From: Streptomyces lincolnensis | GTDB taxonomy: Bacteria; Actinomycetota; Actinomycetes; Streptomycetales; Streptomycetaceae | Assembly (NCBI RefSeq): GCF_001685355.1 | Contig: NZ_CP016438.1 | Coordinates: forward strand, 8,370,001 to 8,434,000 | DNA: 64,000 nucleotides | Direction of reading: 5' to 3' | Part shown: one piece after another, positions 18,136 to 28,885 of the stretch | How the letters are laid out: each line of letters begins with the position of its first letter | Numbering within the stretch: position 1 is the stretch's first letter | Notes under the pieces: generated by a model | Told to the model about the DNA's origin: nothing | The model's database searches: none | What the model saw: the letters and a program-made list of their open reading frames with translations, nothing else | Position numbers and translations under genes: made by a program

Positions 18136-19197
18136 ATGCCAGAGCCGACCGATTTCACGAGCCGCTTCACCAGTCGCAGAGGGCTGCTCTTCGGGACCGC
18201 CGCCGTGTCGGCCGGGGCCCTCATCACCGGGTGCACCAGCAACGACCCCAAGGAGAGCGAACAGGCCGCGAGCAACGAGCCGGCCGCCGACGACAAGCCG
18301 GGCAAGGAGGTCACCATCGGCTTCGCCGGCCCGCAGGCCGACCACGGCTGGCTCAACGCCATCAACGACAACGCCACCAACCGCGCCAAGAAGTACTCCG
18401 ACGTCACCCTGGAGATCACCGAGGGCTCCAACGACACCGCCGCGCAGATCGGCCAGATCGAGACCCTCATCAACAAGAAGGTCGACGTCCTGGTGGTCCT
18501 GCCCGCCGACGGCAAGGCCCTCACCCAGGTCGGACTGAAGGCGATGCGCGCCGGCATCCCGGTGATCAACCTCGACCGGGTCTTCAACACCCCGCAGGCC
18601 TACCGCTGCTGGATCGGCGGCGACAACTACGGGATGGGCCTCAACGCCGGCCACTACATCGGCGAGAAGCTCAAGGGGAAGTCGGGCGCCCGCGTCATCG
18701 AACTCGCCGGCATCGACAACCTGGAACTCACCAGGCAGCGCACCCAGGGCTTCGACGACGCCCTGAAGAACTACCCCAACATCCGCAAGGTGGCCCGCCA
18801 GGCCGCCGAGTTCACGGTCGAGTCGGGACAGGCCAAGATGGCCCAGCTCCTCCAGGCGCAGTCGAACTTCGACGCGCTGTGGAACCACGACGACGACCAG
18901 GGCGTGGGCGCGATGCGCGCCATCGAGCAGGCGGGGCGCGACGACTTCCTGATGGTCGGTGGCGCGGGCGCGCTCTCCGCGTTCCAGGCCATCAAGCAGG
19001 ACAACGGCGTCCTGAAGGCCACCGTGCTCTACCCGCCGACCATGGCCGCCTCCGCGATCGACCTCGCCCGCGCCCTCGGCCAGGCCAAGGGCATCGGGGG
19101 CATGGCCGAGTACGAGATCCCGGCGTCCATCACGCTCTACTCGGCCGTCGTCGACAAGACCAACGTCGACCAGTACATGTCCACCGGCTTCAAGTGA
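18136..19197 (+). CDS. Sugar-binding lipoprotein of the ABC importer (Peripla_BP_4)
   Basis: A 353-residue type I periplasmic-binding protein. The signal peptide has twin arginines (TSRRGLLFGTAAVSAG) followed by a lipobox ITGC, so it is probably exported folded by Tat and lipid-anchored. The mature part has the two Rossmann-like lobes of ribose/galactose/inositol binders (VTIGFAGPQADHGWLNAIND, INKKVDVLVVLPADG, DALWNHDDDQGVGAMRAIEQAG). The ligand cannot be read off by eye; the operon context suggests a sugar or oxidised sugar. The 86-base gap to the next gene holds only its ribosome site. Confidence 0.92.
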   Translation: MPEPTDFTSRFTSRRGLLFGTAAVSAGALITGCTSNDPKESEQAASNEPAADDKPGKEVTIGFAGPQADHGWLNAINDNATNRAKKYSDVTLEITEGSNDTAAQIGQIETLINKKVDVLVVLPADGKALTQVGLKAMRAGIPVINLDRVFNTPQAYRCWIGGDNYGMGLNAGHYIGEKLKGKSGARVIELAGIDNLELTRQRTQGFDDALKNYPNIRKVARQAAEFTVESGQAKMAQLLQAQSNFDALWNHDDDQGVGAMRAIEQAGRDDFLMVGGAGALSAFQAIKQDNGVLKATVLYPPTMAASAIDLARALGQAKGIGGMAEYEIPASITLYSAVVDKTNVDQYMSTGFK

Positions 19198-19283
19198 GGC
19201 GCGCCCCGCCCGACGGACCTCACCAGTTCCTCGGGCCGGGCCCCACCCCCCACCGCGCCACGAATGACGAGGAGGACATCTGC

Positions 19284-20492
19284 ATGGAACAGCCGCAGCA
19301 GTCAGCAGCACCGGAGGCCGGCAAGCCACCGCTGCGCGTCGGGATGGTCGGCTACGCCTTCATGGGCGCCGCCCACTCCCAGGGCTGGCGCACCGCGGGC
19401 CGTGTCTTCGACCTGCCGCGCCGCCCGGTGCTCTCCGCGATCTGCGGGCGGGACGCGGCGGCCGTGCGCGCGGCGGCCGACCGGCACGGCTGGGCGGCCG
19501 CCGAGACCGACTGGCGGGCCCTGATCGCACGGGACGACGTCGACCTCGTCGACATCTGCACCCCGGGCGACAGCCACGCCGAGATCGCCCTCGCGGCTCT
19601 GGCCGCGGGCAAGCACGTCCTGTGCGAGAAGCCCCTCGCCAACACCGTCGAAGAGGCCGAGGCGATGACGGCGGCGGCCGAAGCGGCCTACGGACGCGGC
19701 CAGTTGGCGATGGTCGGCTTCAACTACCGCCGGGTGCCCGCCACCGCGCTGGCCCGTTCCATGGTCGCCGAGGGCCGGCTCGGCACCCTGCGGCACGTCA
19801 GGGTGACGTACCTTCAGGACTGGCTGGTGGACCCGCAGTTCCCGCTGACCTGGCGGCTGCGCAAGGAGCTGGCCGGGTCGGGCGCGCTCGGCGACCTCGG
19901 CGCCCATGTCGTCGACCTCGCCCAGTACCTGGCGGGCGAGCAGCTCGCCGGGGTCTCCGCGCTCACCGAGACCTTCGTACGTCAGCGCCCGCTGCCCGTC
20001 GGCGCCAGCAGCGGCCTGTCCACCGTCGAGTCCGCCGGCACCGGCCAGGTCACCGTCGACGACGCCGCCGTGTTCACCGGCCGCTTCGCCTCCGGCGCCC
20101 TCGCCTCCTTCGAGGCCACCCGCTTCGCCACCGGCCGCAAGAACGCGCTGCGCATCGAACTCAACGGCGAGCTCGGCTCGTTGGCCTTCGACCTGGAGCG
20201 CCTCAACGAACTCGCCTATTACGACGGCACCGAACCCGCGACTCGGGGCGGCTTCCGTCGCATCCTGGTCACCGAGCCGGACCACCCCTACGTCGACGCC
20301 TGGTGGCCGCCGGGCCACGGCCTCGGCTACGAGCACACCTTCATCCACCAGGCCCGCGACCTGGTGCACGCCATCGCCGAGGGCCGCCCGCCCCGCCCCT
20401 CCTTCGCCGACGGGCTCCAGGTGCAGCGGGTGCTCGCCGCGGTGGAGGAGAGCGCCGAGAAGAACTCCGTCTACACACCCATAGCCGTCTGA
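19284..20492 (+). CDS. Gfo/Idh/MocA-family sugar dehydrogenase
   Basis: A 402-residue NAD(P)-dependent oxidoreductase of the glucose-fructose/inositol dehydrogenase group. The N-terminal Rossmann domain starts with [18 protein letters not shown] and contains the family motif [11 protein letters not shown]. The C-terminal domain has [19 protein letters not shown], with the typical conserved GxHxxD. Members oxidise or reduce one sugar hydroxyl, often at C3. It lies 16 bases before a TIM-barrel isomerase gene, a pair typical of inositol or 3-keto-sugar catabolism. The start at 19284 follows GAGGAGG with normal spacing. Confidence 0.92.
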   Translation: MEQPQQSAAPEAGKPPLRVGMVGYAFMGAAHSQGWRTAGRVFDLPRRPVLSAICGRDAAAVRAAADRHGWAAAETDWRALIARDDVDLVDICTPGDSHAEIALAALAAGKHVLCEKPLANTVEEAEAMTAAAEAAYGRGQLAMVGFNYRRVPATALARSMVAEGRLGTLRHVRVTYLQDWLVDPQFPLTWRLRKELAGSGALGDLGAHVVDLAQYLAGEQLAGVSALTETFVRQRPLPVGASSGLSTVESAGTGQVTVDDAAVFTGRFASGALASFEATRFATGRKNALRIELNGELGSLAFDLERLNELAYYDGTEPATRGGFRRILVTEPDHPYVDAWWPPGHGLGYEHTFIHQARDLVHAIAEGRPPRPSFADGLQVQRVLAAVEESAEKNSVYTPIAV

Positions 20493-20508
20493 GGAGGGTC
20501 TCGTAGCC

Positions 20509-21496
<988 letters not shown>

Positions 21497-21507
<11 letters not shown>

Positions 21508-21604
21508 GCCTGCTCGGCAACTGAACCTGCTCGGCCTCGGCGGCCACTGAGTGTTCTGGCCCACAGAGCCTTCTCGACCGCTCCGGGATGACGGCGCATC
21601 CCGG
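21497..21604 (+). repeat. 17-base direct repeat over a stop codon, then a small hairpin
   Basis: TCGGCAACTGAGCCTGC (21497-21513) and TCGGCAACTGAACCTGC (21514-21530) repeat with one difference; each contains the in-frame stop region of the isomerase gene. A short hairpin, CCGGGATG (21583-21590) with CATCCCGG (21597-21604), follows and may trim or weaken readthrough into the secreted-enzyme genes. The rest of the 141-base gap shows only a TGGAGG ribosome site. Confidence 0.6.
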
Positions 21605-21648
21605 CGTTCGCACCCGCCCGTACAACCAGCCCCTTTCTGGAGGCACCC

Positions 21649-24156
21649 GTGCACGGGAAAGACAGCACCACCGGCACCGACAGAATCGAGACCCACAGAC
21701 GACGCGCCCCGTGGCGCAGAGCGGCGGCCCTGATCAGCGGGCTGCTGCTGGCGGGAGCGTCCCTCGGTCTCACCGCTCCCCAGGCCGGCGCAGCCGTCGC
21801 CGGCGAGGGGGCCGCCGCGGCGGCCGCCGAGGACTTCCAGCAGGTCACCCTCGCCAAGGGCGAACCGGAGGTCGGCGAGCCCATGTCGCTCGCCGTCCTC
21901 CCGGACCGCTCGGTCCTGCACACCTCCCGCGACGGCGAACTCCGTCTCACCGACGCGGCCGGCACCACCAAACTGGCGGGCAAGCTGGACGTCTACAGCC
22001 ACGACGAAGAGGGCCTCCAGGGCATCGGCGTCGACCCGGGCTTCACCGAGAACCGTTTCATCTACCTCTACTACGCGCCCCCGCTCAACACCCCCGCGGG
22101 CGACGCCCCCGAGACCGGCGCCGCCGCCGACTTCGCGCCCTTCGACGGCGTCAACCGGCTCTCCCGGTTCGTCCTGAAGGCCGACGGCACCCTCGACAAC
22201 GCCAGCGAGACGAAGATCCTCGACGTCCCGGCCTCGCGCGGCATCTGCTGCCACGTCGGCGGCGACATCGACTTCGACGCGGCGGGCAACCTGTACCTGT
22301 CGACGGGCGACGACTCCAACCCCTTCCAGTCGGACGGGTTCACGCCCATCGACGAGCGGGCCGACCGCAACCCCGCCTTCGACGCCCAGCGCACCTCGGG
22401 CAACACCAACGACCTGCGCGGCAAGATCCTGCGCATCAAGGTCGGCGCCGACGGCTCGTACTCCGTCCCGGCCGGCAACCTCTTCGCACCCGGCACGGAC
22501 AAGACACGGCCCGAGATCTACGCCATGGGCTTCCGCAACCCGTTCCGCTTCAGCGTCGACAAGGCCACCGGCATCCTCTACGTCGGTGACTACGGCCCCG
22601 ACGCCGGCGCCGCCGACCCGGCGCGCGGACCGGCGGGCCAGGTCGAGTTCGCCCGGGTGACCGGCCCCGGCAACTTCGGCTGGCCGTACTGCACCGGCGA
22701 CAACGACGCCTACGTCGACTACGACTTCGCCACCGGCACCTCGGGCGCCGCCTTCGACTGCGCCGCCCCGAAGAACACCTCGCCGAACAACACCGGCCTC
22801 ACCGACCTGCCCCCGGCCCAGACGGCCTGGATCCCCTACGACGGCGGCTCCGTGCCCGAGTTCGGCAGCGGCTCCGAGTCCCCGATGGGCGGCCCGGTCT
22901 ACCACTACGACCCCGCGCTCGACTCGCCCGTGAAGTTCCCCGAGGTCTACGACGGCGACTTCTTCGCCGGTGAGTTCGGCCGCCGCTGGATCAAGCGGAT
23001 CTCCAGCGACGCGGGCGGCACCGTGGAGTCGATCAACGACGTCCCGTGGACCGGCACCCAGATCATGGACATGGCCTTCGGCCCGGACGGCGCGCTGTAC
23101 GTCCTCGACTACGGTCTCGCCTGGTTCGGCGGCGACGAGAACTCGGCCCTCTACCGCATCGAGAACGCCACCGACGGCCACTCCCCGGTCGCCCAGGCCG
23201 CCGCGAACCGCACCTCCGGCCAGGCCCCGCTGAGGGTGGGCTTCTCCTCCGCGGGCACCAGCGACCAGGACGGCGACGCCCTCACCTACAGCTGGGACTT
23301 CGGCGACGGCCGCACGTCGACCGCGGCCAACCCGACCCACACGTACCGCAAGAACGGCACCTACACGGCGACACTGACCGCCAAGGACGCCTCCGGCCGT
23401 ACGGGCAGCGCGAGCGTGCAGATCGTGGTGGGCAACACCGCACCCAAGGTGACCCTCGAACTCCCGCGTGACGGCCAGCTGTTCAGCTTCGGCGACGCCG
23501 TCCCGTTCAAGGTGAGGGTCACCGACCCCGAGGACGGCCGGACCATCGACTGCTCCAAGGTCAAGGTCACCTTCATCCTCGGCCACGACAGCCACGGCCA
23601 CCCGGTCACCTCCGCCAACGGCTGCACCGGCACCATCCAGACCAGCGCCGACGGCGGCCACGACGACGACGCCGACATCTTCGGCGTGTTCGACGCCGAG
23701 TACACCGACAACGGAGGCGGTGGCCAGGCCCCGCTGACCACCCACGACCAGAACGTCCTCCAGCCCAGGCACCGCCAGGCCGAGCACTTCGGCGCCTCCT
23801 CCGGCGTCACCGTCATCGCCAAGGACACCGCGCACGGCGGCAACACGGTCGGCGACATCAACAACGGCGACTGGATCTCCTTCACGCCGTACGTCCTGAG
23901 CAACGCCAAGTCGATCACCGCGCGCGTCTCCTCGGGCGGTGCCGGCGGCACCCTGGAGGTCCGCGCCGGATCCGCCAAGGGCACCCTGCTCGGCAAGGCC
24001 ACCGTGCCCGTGACCGGCGGCTGGGAGACCTTCCAGGACGTCAGCGCCAACCTGTCCCGCGCCCCCAAGGGCACCACCACCCTGTACCTCGTCTTCAAGG
24101 GCAGCGGCACCGGCGCCCTGTACGACGTGGACGACTTCACCTTCACCACGAGCTGA
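21649..24156 (+). CDS. Secreted PQQ-type glucose/sorbosone dehydrogenase-like protein with PKD and CBM6-like domains
   Basis: An 835-residue exported protein. Residues 1-50 form a signal peptide with Arg pair and AGA cleavage region. About residues 60-510 form a six-bladed beta-propeller of the glucose/sorbosone dehydrogenase (GSDH) family (YSHDEEGLQGIGVDPGF, HVGGDIDFD, GFRNPFRFSVD, FGPDGALYVLDYG). A PKD domain follows at about 515-595 (SYSWDFGDG-like TYSWDFGDGRTS, then NPTHTYRKNGTYT). The C-terminal 120 residues resemble a carbohydrate-binding jelly roll (ending ALYDVDDFTFTT). The start is GTG at 21649 after TGGAGG. It likely oxidises or binds sugars outside the cell. Whether it uses PQQ is not shown, since no PQQ synthesis genes are in view. 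Confidence 0.88.
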   Translation: MHGKDSTTGTDRIETHRRRAPWRRAAALISGLLLAGASLGLTAPQAGAAVAGEGAAAAAAEDFQQVTLAKGEPEVGEPMSLAVLPDRSVLHTSRDGELRLTDAAGTTKLAGKLDVYSHDEEGLQGIGVDPGFTENRFIYLYYAPPLNTPAGDAPETGAAADFAPFDGVNRLSRFVLKADGTLDNASETKILDVPASRGICCHVGGDIDFDAAGNLYLSTGDDSNPFQSDGFTPIDERADRNPAFDAQRTSGNTNDLRGKILRIKVGADGSYSVPAGNLFAPGTDKTRPEIYAMGFRNPFRFSVDKATGILYVGDYGPDAGAADPARGPAGQVEFARVTGPGNFGWPYCTGDNDAYVDYDFATGTSGAAFDCAAPKNTSPNNTGLTDLPPAQTAWIPYDGGSVPEFGSGSESPMGGPVYHYDPALDSPVKFPEVYDGDFFAGEFGRRWIKRISSDAGGTVESINDVPWTGTQIMDMAFGPDGALYVLDYGLAWFGGDENSALYRIENATDGHSPVAQAAANRTSGQAPLRVGFSSAGTSDQDGDALTYSWDFGDGRTSTAANPTHTYRKNGTYTATLTAKDASGRTGSASVQIVVGNTAPKVTLELPRDGQLFSFGDAVPFKVRVTDPEDGRTIDCSKVKVTFILGHDSHGHPVTSANGCTGTIQTSADGGHDDDADIFGVFDAEYTDNGGGGQAPLTTHDQNVLQPRHRQAEHFGASSGVTVIAKDTAHGGNTVGDINNGDWISFTPYVLSNAKSITARVSSGGAGGTLEVRAGSAKGTLLGKATVPVTGGWETFQDVSANLSRAPKGTTTLYLVFKGSGTGALYDVDDFTFTTS

Positions 24157-24171
24157 GAGGAGGTACGCGTC

Positions 24172-25533
24172 ATGCGCTCAACCGGACGACTGAGCACGGC
24201 AGTCGTGGGCGCGGCCCTGCTCCTCGGCTGCGTCTCGGGACCCGCCGCCTCGCAACCGAGCGACTCCGCACGGGTGCTGGTCTTCTCCAAGACGGCCGGC
24301 TTCCGGCACGACTCGATCCCCGAGGGCGTGGCCACGGTCAAGCAACTCGGTGAGACCGAGGGCTACACCGTCGACGCCACCGAGGACGCGGGCGCGTTCA
24401 CCGACCGCAACCTGCGGCGGTACGACGCGGTCGTCTTCCTCTCCACCACGGGAGACGTCCTCAACGCGGCCCAGCAGCGGGCCTTCGAGGGCTACATCCA
24501 CCGCGGCGGCGCCTACGTCGGCATCCACGCCGCCGCCGACACCGAGTACGACTGGGAGTTCTACGGCGGCCTCGCCGGCGCCTACTTCCAGTCGCACCCG
24601 GCGATCCAGCCGGCGACGGTGGAGGTCGAGGACCACGCCCACCCGGCGACCTCGGCGCTCCCCGAGGCCTGGGAGCGCACCGACGAGTGGTACAACTACC
24701 GCAGCAATCCCCGGGAACGCGCCCATGTCCTCGCCTCGCTCGACGAGTCGTCGTACACCGGCGGCACCATGGACGGCGACCATCCGATCGCCTGGTGCCA
24801 GAACTACCAGGGCGGCCGTTCCTTCTACACCGGGGGCGGCCACACCAAGGAGTCCTTCGCGGAGCCGGCGTTCCGGCAGCACCTGCTGGGCGGCATCCGC
24901 TGGGCCGTCGGCGAGGCACAGGCCGACTGCCGCCCGGAGAACGGCTACCGGGCCCTGTTCGACGGCGGCTCTCTGGACGGCTGGCGGCAGTCGGGTCCGG
25001 GAACGTTCGATCTCGACGGCGACGGCACGATCACGTCGTCCGGCGGGATGGGGATGCTCTGGTATGCCGACTCGGGCTTCTCGTCGTACTCCCTGAAGCT
25101 CGACTGGAGGATGGCCGGCGCCTCGGGTGACGACAACTCCGGTGTGTTCGTGGGCTTCCCGCCCTCGGACGACCCGTGGTCGGCCGTGAACAACGGCTAC
25201 GAGATCCAGATCGATGCCACCGACGTCCCGGAGAAGACCACCGGGTCCGTCTACGGCTTCCGCTCCGCCGACCTGAAGAAGCGCGACCGTGCGCTGAACC
25301 CGCCGGGGGAGTGGAACACGTACGAGATCCGCGTGGAGGGCGAACGACTCCGCGTCTACCTCAACGGCGTGAAGATCAACGATTTCACCAACACCGATCC
25401 GGCCCGCTCGCTGCGGGACGGCCATGTCGGCATCCAGAACCACGGAGCCGACGACCGGGTGTCCTTCCGTGACATCCGGATCAAGGAACTGCCCGCGAAG
25501 GCCGGCACCGCTGTGCCTTCGCAGGGCGGCTGA
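24172..25533 (+). CDS. Exported ThuA-domain plus DUF1080 (3-keto-disaccharide hydrolase) fusion
   Basis: A 453-residue exported protein with a signal peptide ending in a possible lipobox (LLLGC). Residues about 35-250 form a ThuA domain (RVLVFSKTAGFRHDSI, GGAYVGIHAAADTEYDWEFYGGL, PIAWCQNYQGGRSFYTGGGHT). Residues about 260-440 form a DUF1080 jelly roll (YRALFDGGSLDGWR, NSGVFVGFP, NGYEIQID, WNTYEIRVEGERLRVYLNG). DUF1080 proteins are known to hydrolyse 3-keto-glycosides, and ThuA acts with a Gfo/Idh protein in trehalose 3-oxidation. It follows the propeller gene by 16 bases with AGGAGGT. This is the best clue that the operon handles 3-keto sugars. Confidence 0.88.
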   Translation: MRSTGRLSTAVVGAALLLGCVSGPAASQPSDSARVLVFSKTAGFRHDSIPEGVATVKQLGETEGYTVDATEDAGAFTDRNLRRYDAVVFLSTTGDVLNAAQQRAFEGYIHRGGAYVGIHAAADTEYDWEFYGGLAGAYFQSHPAIQPATVEVEDHAHPATSALPEAWERTDEWYNYRSNPRERAHVLASLDESSYTGGTMDGDHPIAWCQNYQGGRSFYTGGGHTKESFAEPAFRQHLLGGIRWAVGEAQADCRPENGYRALFDGGSLDGWRQSGPGTFDLDGDGTITSSGGMGMLWYADSGFSSYSLKLDWRMAGASGDDNSGVFVGFPPSDDPWSAVNNGYEIQIDATDVPEKTTGSVYGFRSADLKKRDRALNPPGEWNTYEIRVEGERLRVYLNGVKINDFTNTDPARSLRDGHVGIQNHGADDRVSFRDIRIKELPAKAGTAVPSQGG

Positions 25534-25537
25534 GCGG

Positions 25538-25571
25538 CGGCGGGCGGGGGACGCCGGACCCCCGCCCGCCG
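25538..25571 (+). terminator. Hairpin terminator ending the sugar operon
   Basis: A perfect 13-base-pair GC stem (25538-25550 with 25559-25571) around an 8-base loop starts 4 bases after the DUF1080 stop and is followed by a pyrimidine run (TCTTCTTCCC). It separates the sugar operon from the ebo block. Confidence 0.85.
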
Positions 25572-25683
25572 TCTTCTTCCCGCTGGCCCCGTGCACCAAG
25601 GGGCCCGCGGGGTTCGTACGCCGCGTCCACCACGCTCGATCGCACTCGACGGCGCTCGACCGTGTTCGTGAAGGAGGCTGCCC

Positions 25684-26886
25684 ATGTCCGCGTCCGTTTC
25701 CGCAGCGCGCGTCGGTGTCTGGCTGATCGGGGCCCGCGGTTCCGTCGCCACCACGGTCGTCGCGGGCTGCGCCGCCGTCACCGCCGGTCTGCATCCGCCG
25801 ACCGGACTGGTCACCGAGACCCCCGCGTTCGCCGACAGCGGCCTGCCCGCCCTGGCGTCACTCGTCTTCGGCGGCCACGACACGGTGGACTGCCCGCTGC
25901 CCAAACGCGCCGAGGCACTCGCCGCCGGCGGCGTCCTGCCCGTCGGCCTCCCGCCGGCGATCGCGGCCGAACTGGCCGCCGCCGACCGCGAGATCAGGCC
26001 GGGCGGCCCGCTCCGCGGCGACACCCGCGACGAGGAGGAGCTGATCACCGGCTTCGCCGCGGACATACGCGACTTCGTGAGACGGCACGGACTGGCACGA
26101 GCGGTGGTCGTGAACGTGGCTTCCACCGAGCCCGCCCCCGACGGCACGGCGCTGCCGCCCAGTTCCCTGTACGCGGCGGCGGCACTCCGCGCGGGCTGCC
26201 CCTACGTCAATTTCACCCCCTCCACCGGACTGCACCATCCCGCGCTTGCGGCCCCGGCGGCGACGAGCGGCCTGCCGTACGCGGGGCGCGACGGCAAGAC
26301 CGGCCAGACCCTGCTGCGCGCGGTCCTCGGCCCGATGTTCGCCCAGCGGGCGCTCGCCGTCCGGGCCTGGTCCGGCACCAACCTGCTGGGCGGCGGCGAC
26401 GGCGCGGCCCTGGCCGACCCGGCCGCCGCGGCCGCCAAGAACGCCGGCAAGGAACGCGTCCTCGCCGACACCCTCGGCACCGTCCCCGAGGGCGAGGTCC
26501 ACATCGACGACGTCCCCGCCCTCGGCGACTGGAAGACCGCCTGGGACCACATCGCCTTCGACGGCTTCCTCGGCGCCCGCATGATCCTCCAGACCACCTG
26601 GCAGGGCTGCGACTCCGCCCTCGCCGCCCCTCTCGTCCTCGACCTGGCCCGCCTCGTCGCCCGCGCCCACGAACAGGGCCTCTCCGGACCCCTGCCCGAG
26701 CTGGGCTTCTACTTCAAGGACCCGGTGGGGGACGGACCCGCGGCGTTGGGCGAGCAGTACGCGGCCCTGGTGGGGTTCGCGGAGCGGCTGCGAGGTGAGG
26801 TGGGCCGACGGCCGGACGCGGGGGGCGGCGAAGGCGGTGAGCGCTCGGCTCCTGGAGGCGACGCGAGCCCGGAGGCGGGTCGATGA
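25684..26886 (+). CDS. Inositol-3-phosphate synthase-like protein, first gene of the ebo block
   Basis: A 400-residue member of the myo-inositol-1-phosphate synthase superfamily. It has the NAD-binding opening VGVWLIGARGSVATTV, NVASTEP, YVNFTPSTGLHHP, GRDGKTGQT (with the conserved Lys), WSGTNLLGGGDG, and CDSALAAPLVLDL near the C-terminus. The classic enzyme converts glucose-6-phosphate to inositol phosphate. This one is diverged and ends in a Gly-rich tail. The ATG at 25684 has GAAGGAGG upstream, and the gene overlaps the EboC gene by 4 bases. It occupies the place of a cyclase in the ebo block, so it may supply a cyclitol phosphate to the next enzyme (inference). Confidence 0.88.
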   Translation: MSASVSAARVGVWLIGARGSVATTVVAGCAAVTAGLHPPTGLVTETPAFADSGLPALASLVFGGHDTVDCPLPKRAEALAAGGVLPVGLPPAIAAELAAADREIRPGGPLRGDTRDEEELITGFAADIRDFVRRHGLARAVVVNVASTEPAPDGTALPPSSLYAAAALRAGCPYVNFTPSTGLHHPALAAPAATSGLPYAGRDGKTGQTLLRAVLGPMFAQRALAVRAWSGTNLLGGGDGAALADPAAAAAKNAGKERVLADTLGTVPEGEVHIDDVPALGDWKTAWDHIAFDGFLGARMILQTTWQGCDSALAAPLVLDLARLVARAHEQGLSGPLPELGFYFKDPVGDGPAALGEQYAALVGFAERLRGEVGRRPDAGGGEGGERSAPGGDASPEAGR

Positions 26887-27929
26887 GCCGCCCCGGACAC
26901 GCGGGGGAGGGGCGCCCCGAGACCGGTCCCACCGGCCGTGCCGGGCGAGCGCGGGCCTGGGCCGAACTCCTGCGTCTCCCGGCCCTGTTCACCGTTCCCG
27001 GCGACGCCCTCGCCGGCGCGGCCGCCACCGGCGGGCGGGCGAACCCCCGCACGCTGCTCGCCATCGGCTCCTCCCTGTGCCTGTACGAGGCAGGAATGGC
27101 CCTCAACGACTGGGCCGACCGCGCCGAGGACGCCGTCGAACGCCCGCACCGCCCGCTCCCCTCCGGCCGCGTCCACCCCACCGCGGCCCTCGCGGCGGCC
27201 TGCGCCTTCACCGGCGCCGGACTGTCCCTCGCGGCCCTCGCCGGCCGCCCCGCCCTCACCGTCGCGGTCCCGCTGGCGACGACCGTCTGGGCGTACGACC
27301 TGTCCCTGAAGCACACCGCGGCAGGCCCGACGGCCATGGCGGCCGCCCGCGGACTGGACCTCCTCCTCGGCGCCGCGGCCACCACCGGCACCGGCGCCAT
27401 GAGCGGCGGCGTCCGTGCCGCCCTTCCCTCCGCCGCCGTCCTCGGCGCACACACCCTCGCGGTCACCACCGTCTCGCGCCGGGAGACCCAGGGCGGCGCA
27501 CCCCTGGCCGCCCTGGCCGCGCTGACGACGACGGCTGTCCTGTCCCGCCTGCTCACCCGCCCGCCGGGGAAACGGGGAAGCCCGACGGGGCCGGACATCG
27601 GACCGCGGGCCGAGCCCGGCACCGGAACACCGTCCATGCCCGCCACCACACCGGACACGCCCACACCCACCCCCGCCTTCCCGGTCACCGACGCCCTGCG
27701 CACCGCCCTCACCGCGGCCTACGCCACCACCGTCGCCCGCCCCTATTTCCACGCCACCCTCAATGCCTCACCCCCGCTCACCCAACGCGCGGTCGGCGCC
27801 GGAATCCGCGCCATGATCCCCCTCCAGTGCGCCCTCACCGCCCGCTCCGGGGCCCCTGTGGCCGCCCTGTTCACAGCCGCCCTGTCCCCGCTCGCGGCGC
27901 GGTTCGCGAGGAAGGTGAGCGTCACATGA
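26883..27929 (+). CDS. eboC: EboC-like UbiA-family prenyltransferase
   Basis: A 348-residue membrane prenyltransferase. The first Asp-rich motif is clear (ALNDWADRAEDAVERPHRPLPSGRV), and the second is degenerate (YDLSLKHTAAGPTAMAAARGLDLLLG). About eight hydrophobic helices are visible. A Pro/Thr/Gly-rich stretch (about residues 228-260) is inserted before the last helices. UbiA enzymes attach a polyprenyl chain to an aromatic, sugar or alcohol acceptor. Its start overlaps the synthase stop and its end overlaps the next gene, both as ATGA, so the block is tightly coupled. The acceptor is unknown; the upstream cyclitol-type synthase suggests a cyclitol. Confidence 0.87.
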   Translation: MSRPGHAGEGRPETGPTGRAGRARAWAELLRLPALFTVPGDALAGAAATGGRANPRTLLAIGSSLCLYEAGMALNDWADRAEDAVERPHRPLPSGRVHPTAALAAACAFTGAGLSLAALAGRPALTVAVPLATTVWAYDLSLKHTAAGPTAMAAARGLDLLLGAAATTGTGAMSGGVRAALPSAAVLGAHTLAVTTVSRRETQGGAPLAALAALTTTAVLSRLLTRPPGKRGSPTGPDIGPRAEPGTGTPSMPATTPDTPTPTPAFPVTDALRTALTAAYATTVARPYFHATLNASPPLTQRAVGAGIRAMIPLQCALTARSGAPVAALFTAALSPLAARFARKVSVT

Positions 27930-28885
27930 GCGCCGCAAGCCCCGCCGCCACCCCCCTCCGCTTCGGCTACGGCACCAACGGTCTCGCCGACCTCCGTCTC
28001 GACGACGCCCTCGCTCTCCTCGCCGACCTCGGCTACGACGGCGTCGGTCTGACCCTCGACCACATGCATCTCGACCCGATGGCCCCGGACCTGCCCGCCC
28101 GCACCGCCCGCCTCGCGCACCGGCTGAGCGCGCTCGGTCTGGAGGTCACCGTGGAGACCGGTGCCCGCTATGTGCTCGACCCGCGCCGCAAACACGGCCC
28201 CTCCCTGCTGGATCCCGACCCGGACGACCGCGACCGACGCGTCGACCTGCTGGTCCGTGCCGTGCGGGTCGCCGCCGACCTCGGCGCCCACGCCGTGCAC
28301 TGTTTCAGCGGGATCACCCCGGCGGGCACCGACGAGGACACCGCGTGGAAGCGACTCGCCGAGGCCCTCGCCCCCGTGCTGGAAGCCGCCGCCACCGCCG
28401 GCGTCCCCCTGGCCGTCGAACCCGAACCCGGTCACCTCCTCGCCACCCTCGCCGACTTCCACCGCCTGCGCCGCGCCCTCGGAGACCCCGAGCAGCTCGG
28501 GCTGACCCTCGACCTCGGCCACTGCCAGTGCCTCGAACCCCTGCCGCCCGCCGACTGCGTACGCGCCGCCGCCCCCTGGCTGTGCCACGTCCAGATCGAG
28601 GACATGCGCCGGGGCGTCCACGAACACCTCCCGCTCGGCGACGGCGAGATCGACTTCCCGCCCGTCCTCGCCGCCCTGTCCGCCGTCGGCTACCAGGGCC
28701 TGACCGTCGTCGAACTGCCCCGCCACTCCCACGCGGGACCCCACTTCGCCGCCCTCTCCCTCCCGTTTCTCCACCACGCCGCGTCCGTGTCCAACGGCAC
28801 GACCCCGAACCCGCCGCTTCCCCCTCCGCCCGACGCGCCACCTCCAGGCGAGCCCTCCGCCACCCCAGAAGGGAGCACCCCATGA
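27926..28885 (+). CDS. TIM-barrel sugar isomerase/epimerase of the ebo block
   Basis: A 319-residue AP_endonuc_2 family protein beginning LRFGYGTNGLADLRLDDALALLADLGYDGVGLTLDHMHLDP. Metal-binding positions are visible in LAVEPEPGHLL, GLTLDLGHCQC, LCHVQIEDMRRGVHEHLPLGDGEIDF and GLTVVELPRHSH. The C-terminal 40 residues are Pro-rich and probably disordered. It overlaps both neighbours by 4 bases. It is distinct from EboE, which lies three genes further on. The substrate is unknown. Confidence 0.87.
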   Translation: MSAASPAATPLRFGYGTNGLADLRLDDALALLADLGYDGVGLTLDHMHLDPMAPDLPARTARLAHRLSALGLEVTVETGARYVLDPRRKHGPSLLDPDPDDRDRRVDLLVRAVRVAADLGAHAVHCFSGITPAGTDEDTAWKRLAEALAPVLEAAATAGVPLAVEPEPGHLLATLADFHRLRRALGDPEQLGLTLDLGHCQCLEPLPPADCVRAAAPWLCHVQIEDMRRGVHEHLPLGDGEIDFPPVLAALSAVGYQGLTVVELPRHSHAGPHFAALSLPFLHHAASVSNGTTPNPPLPPPPDAPPPGEPSATPEGSTP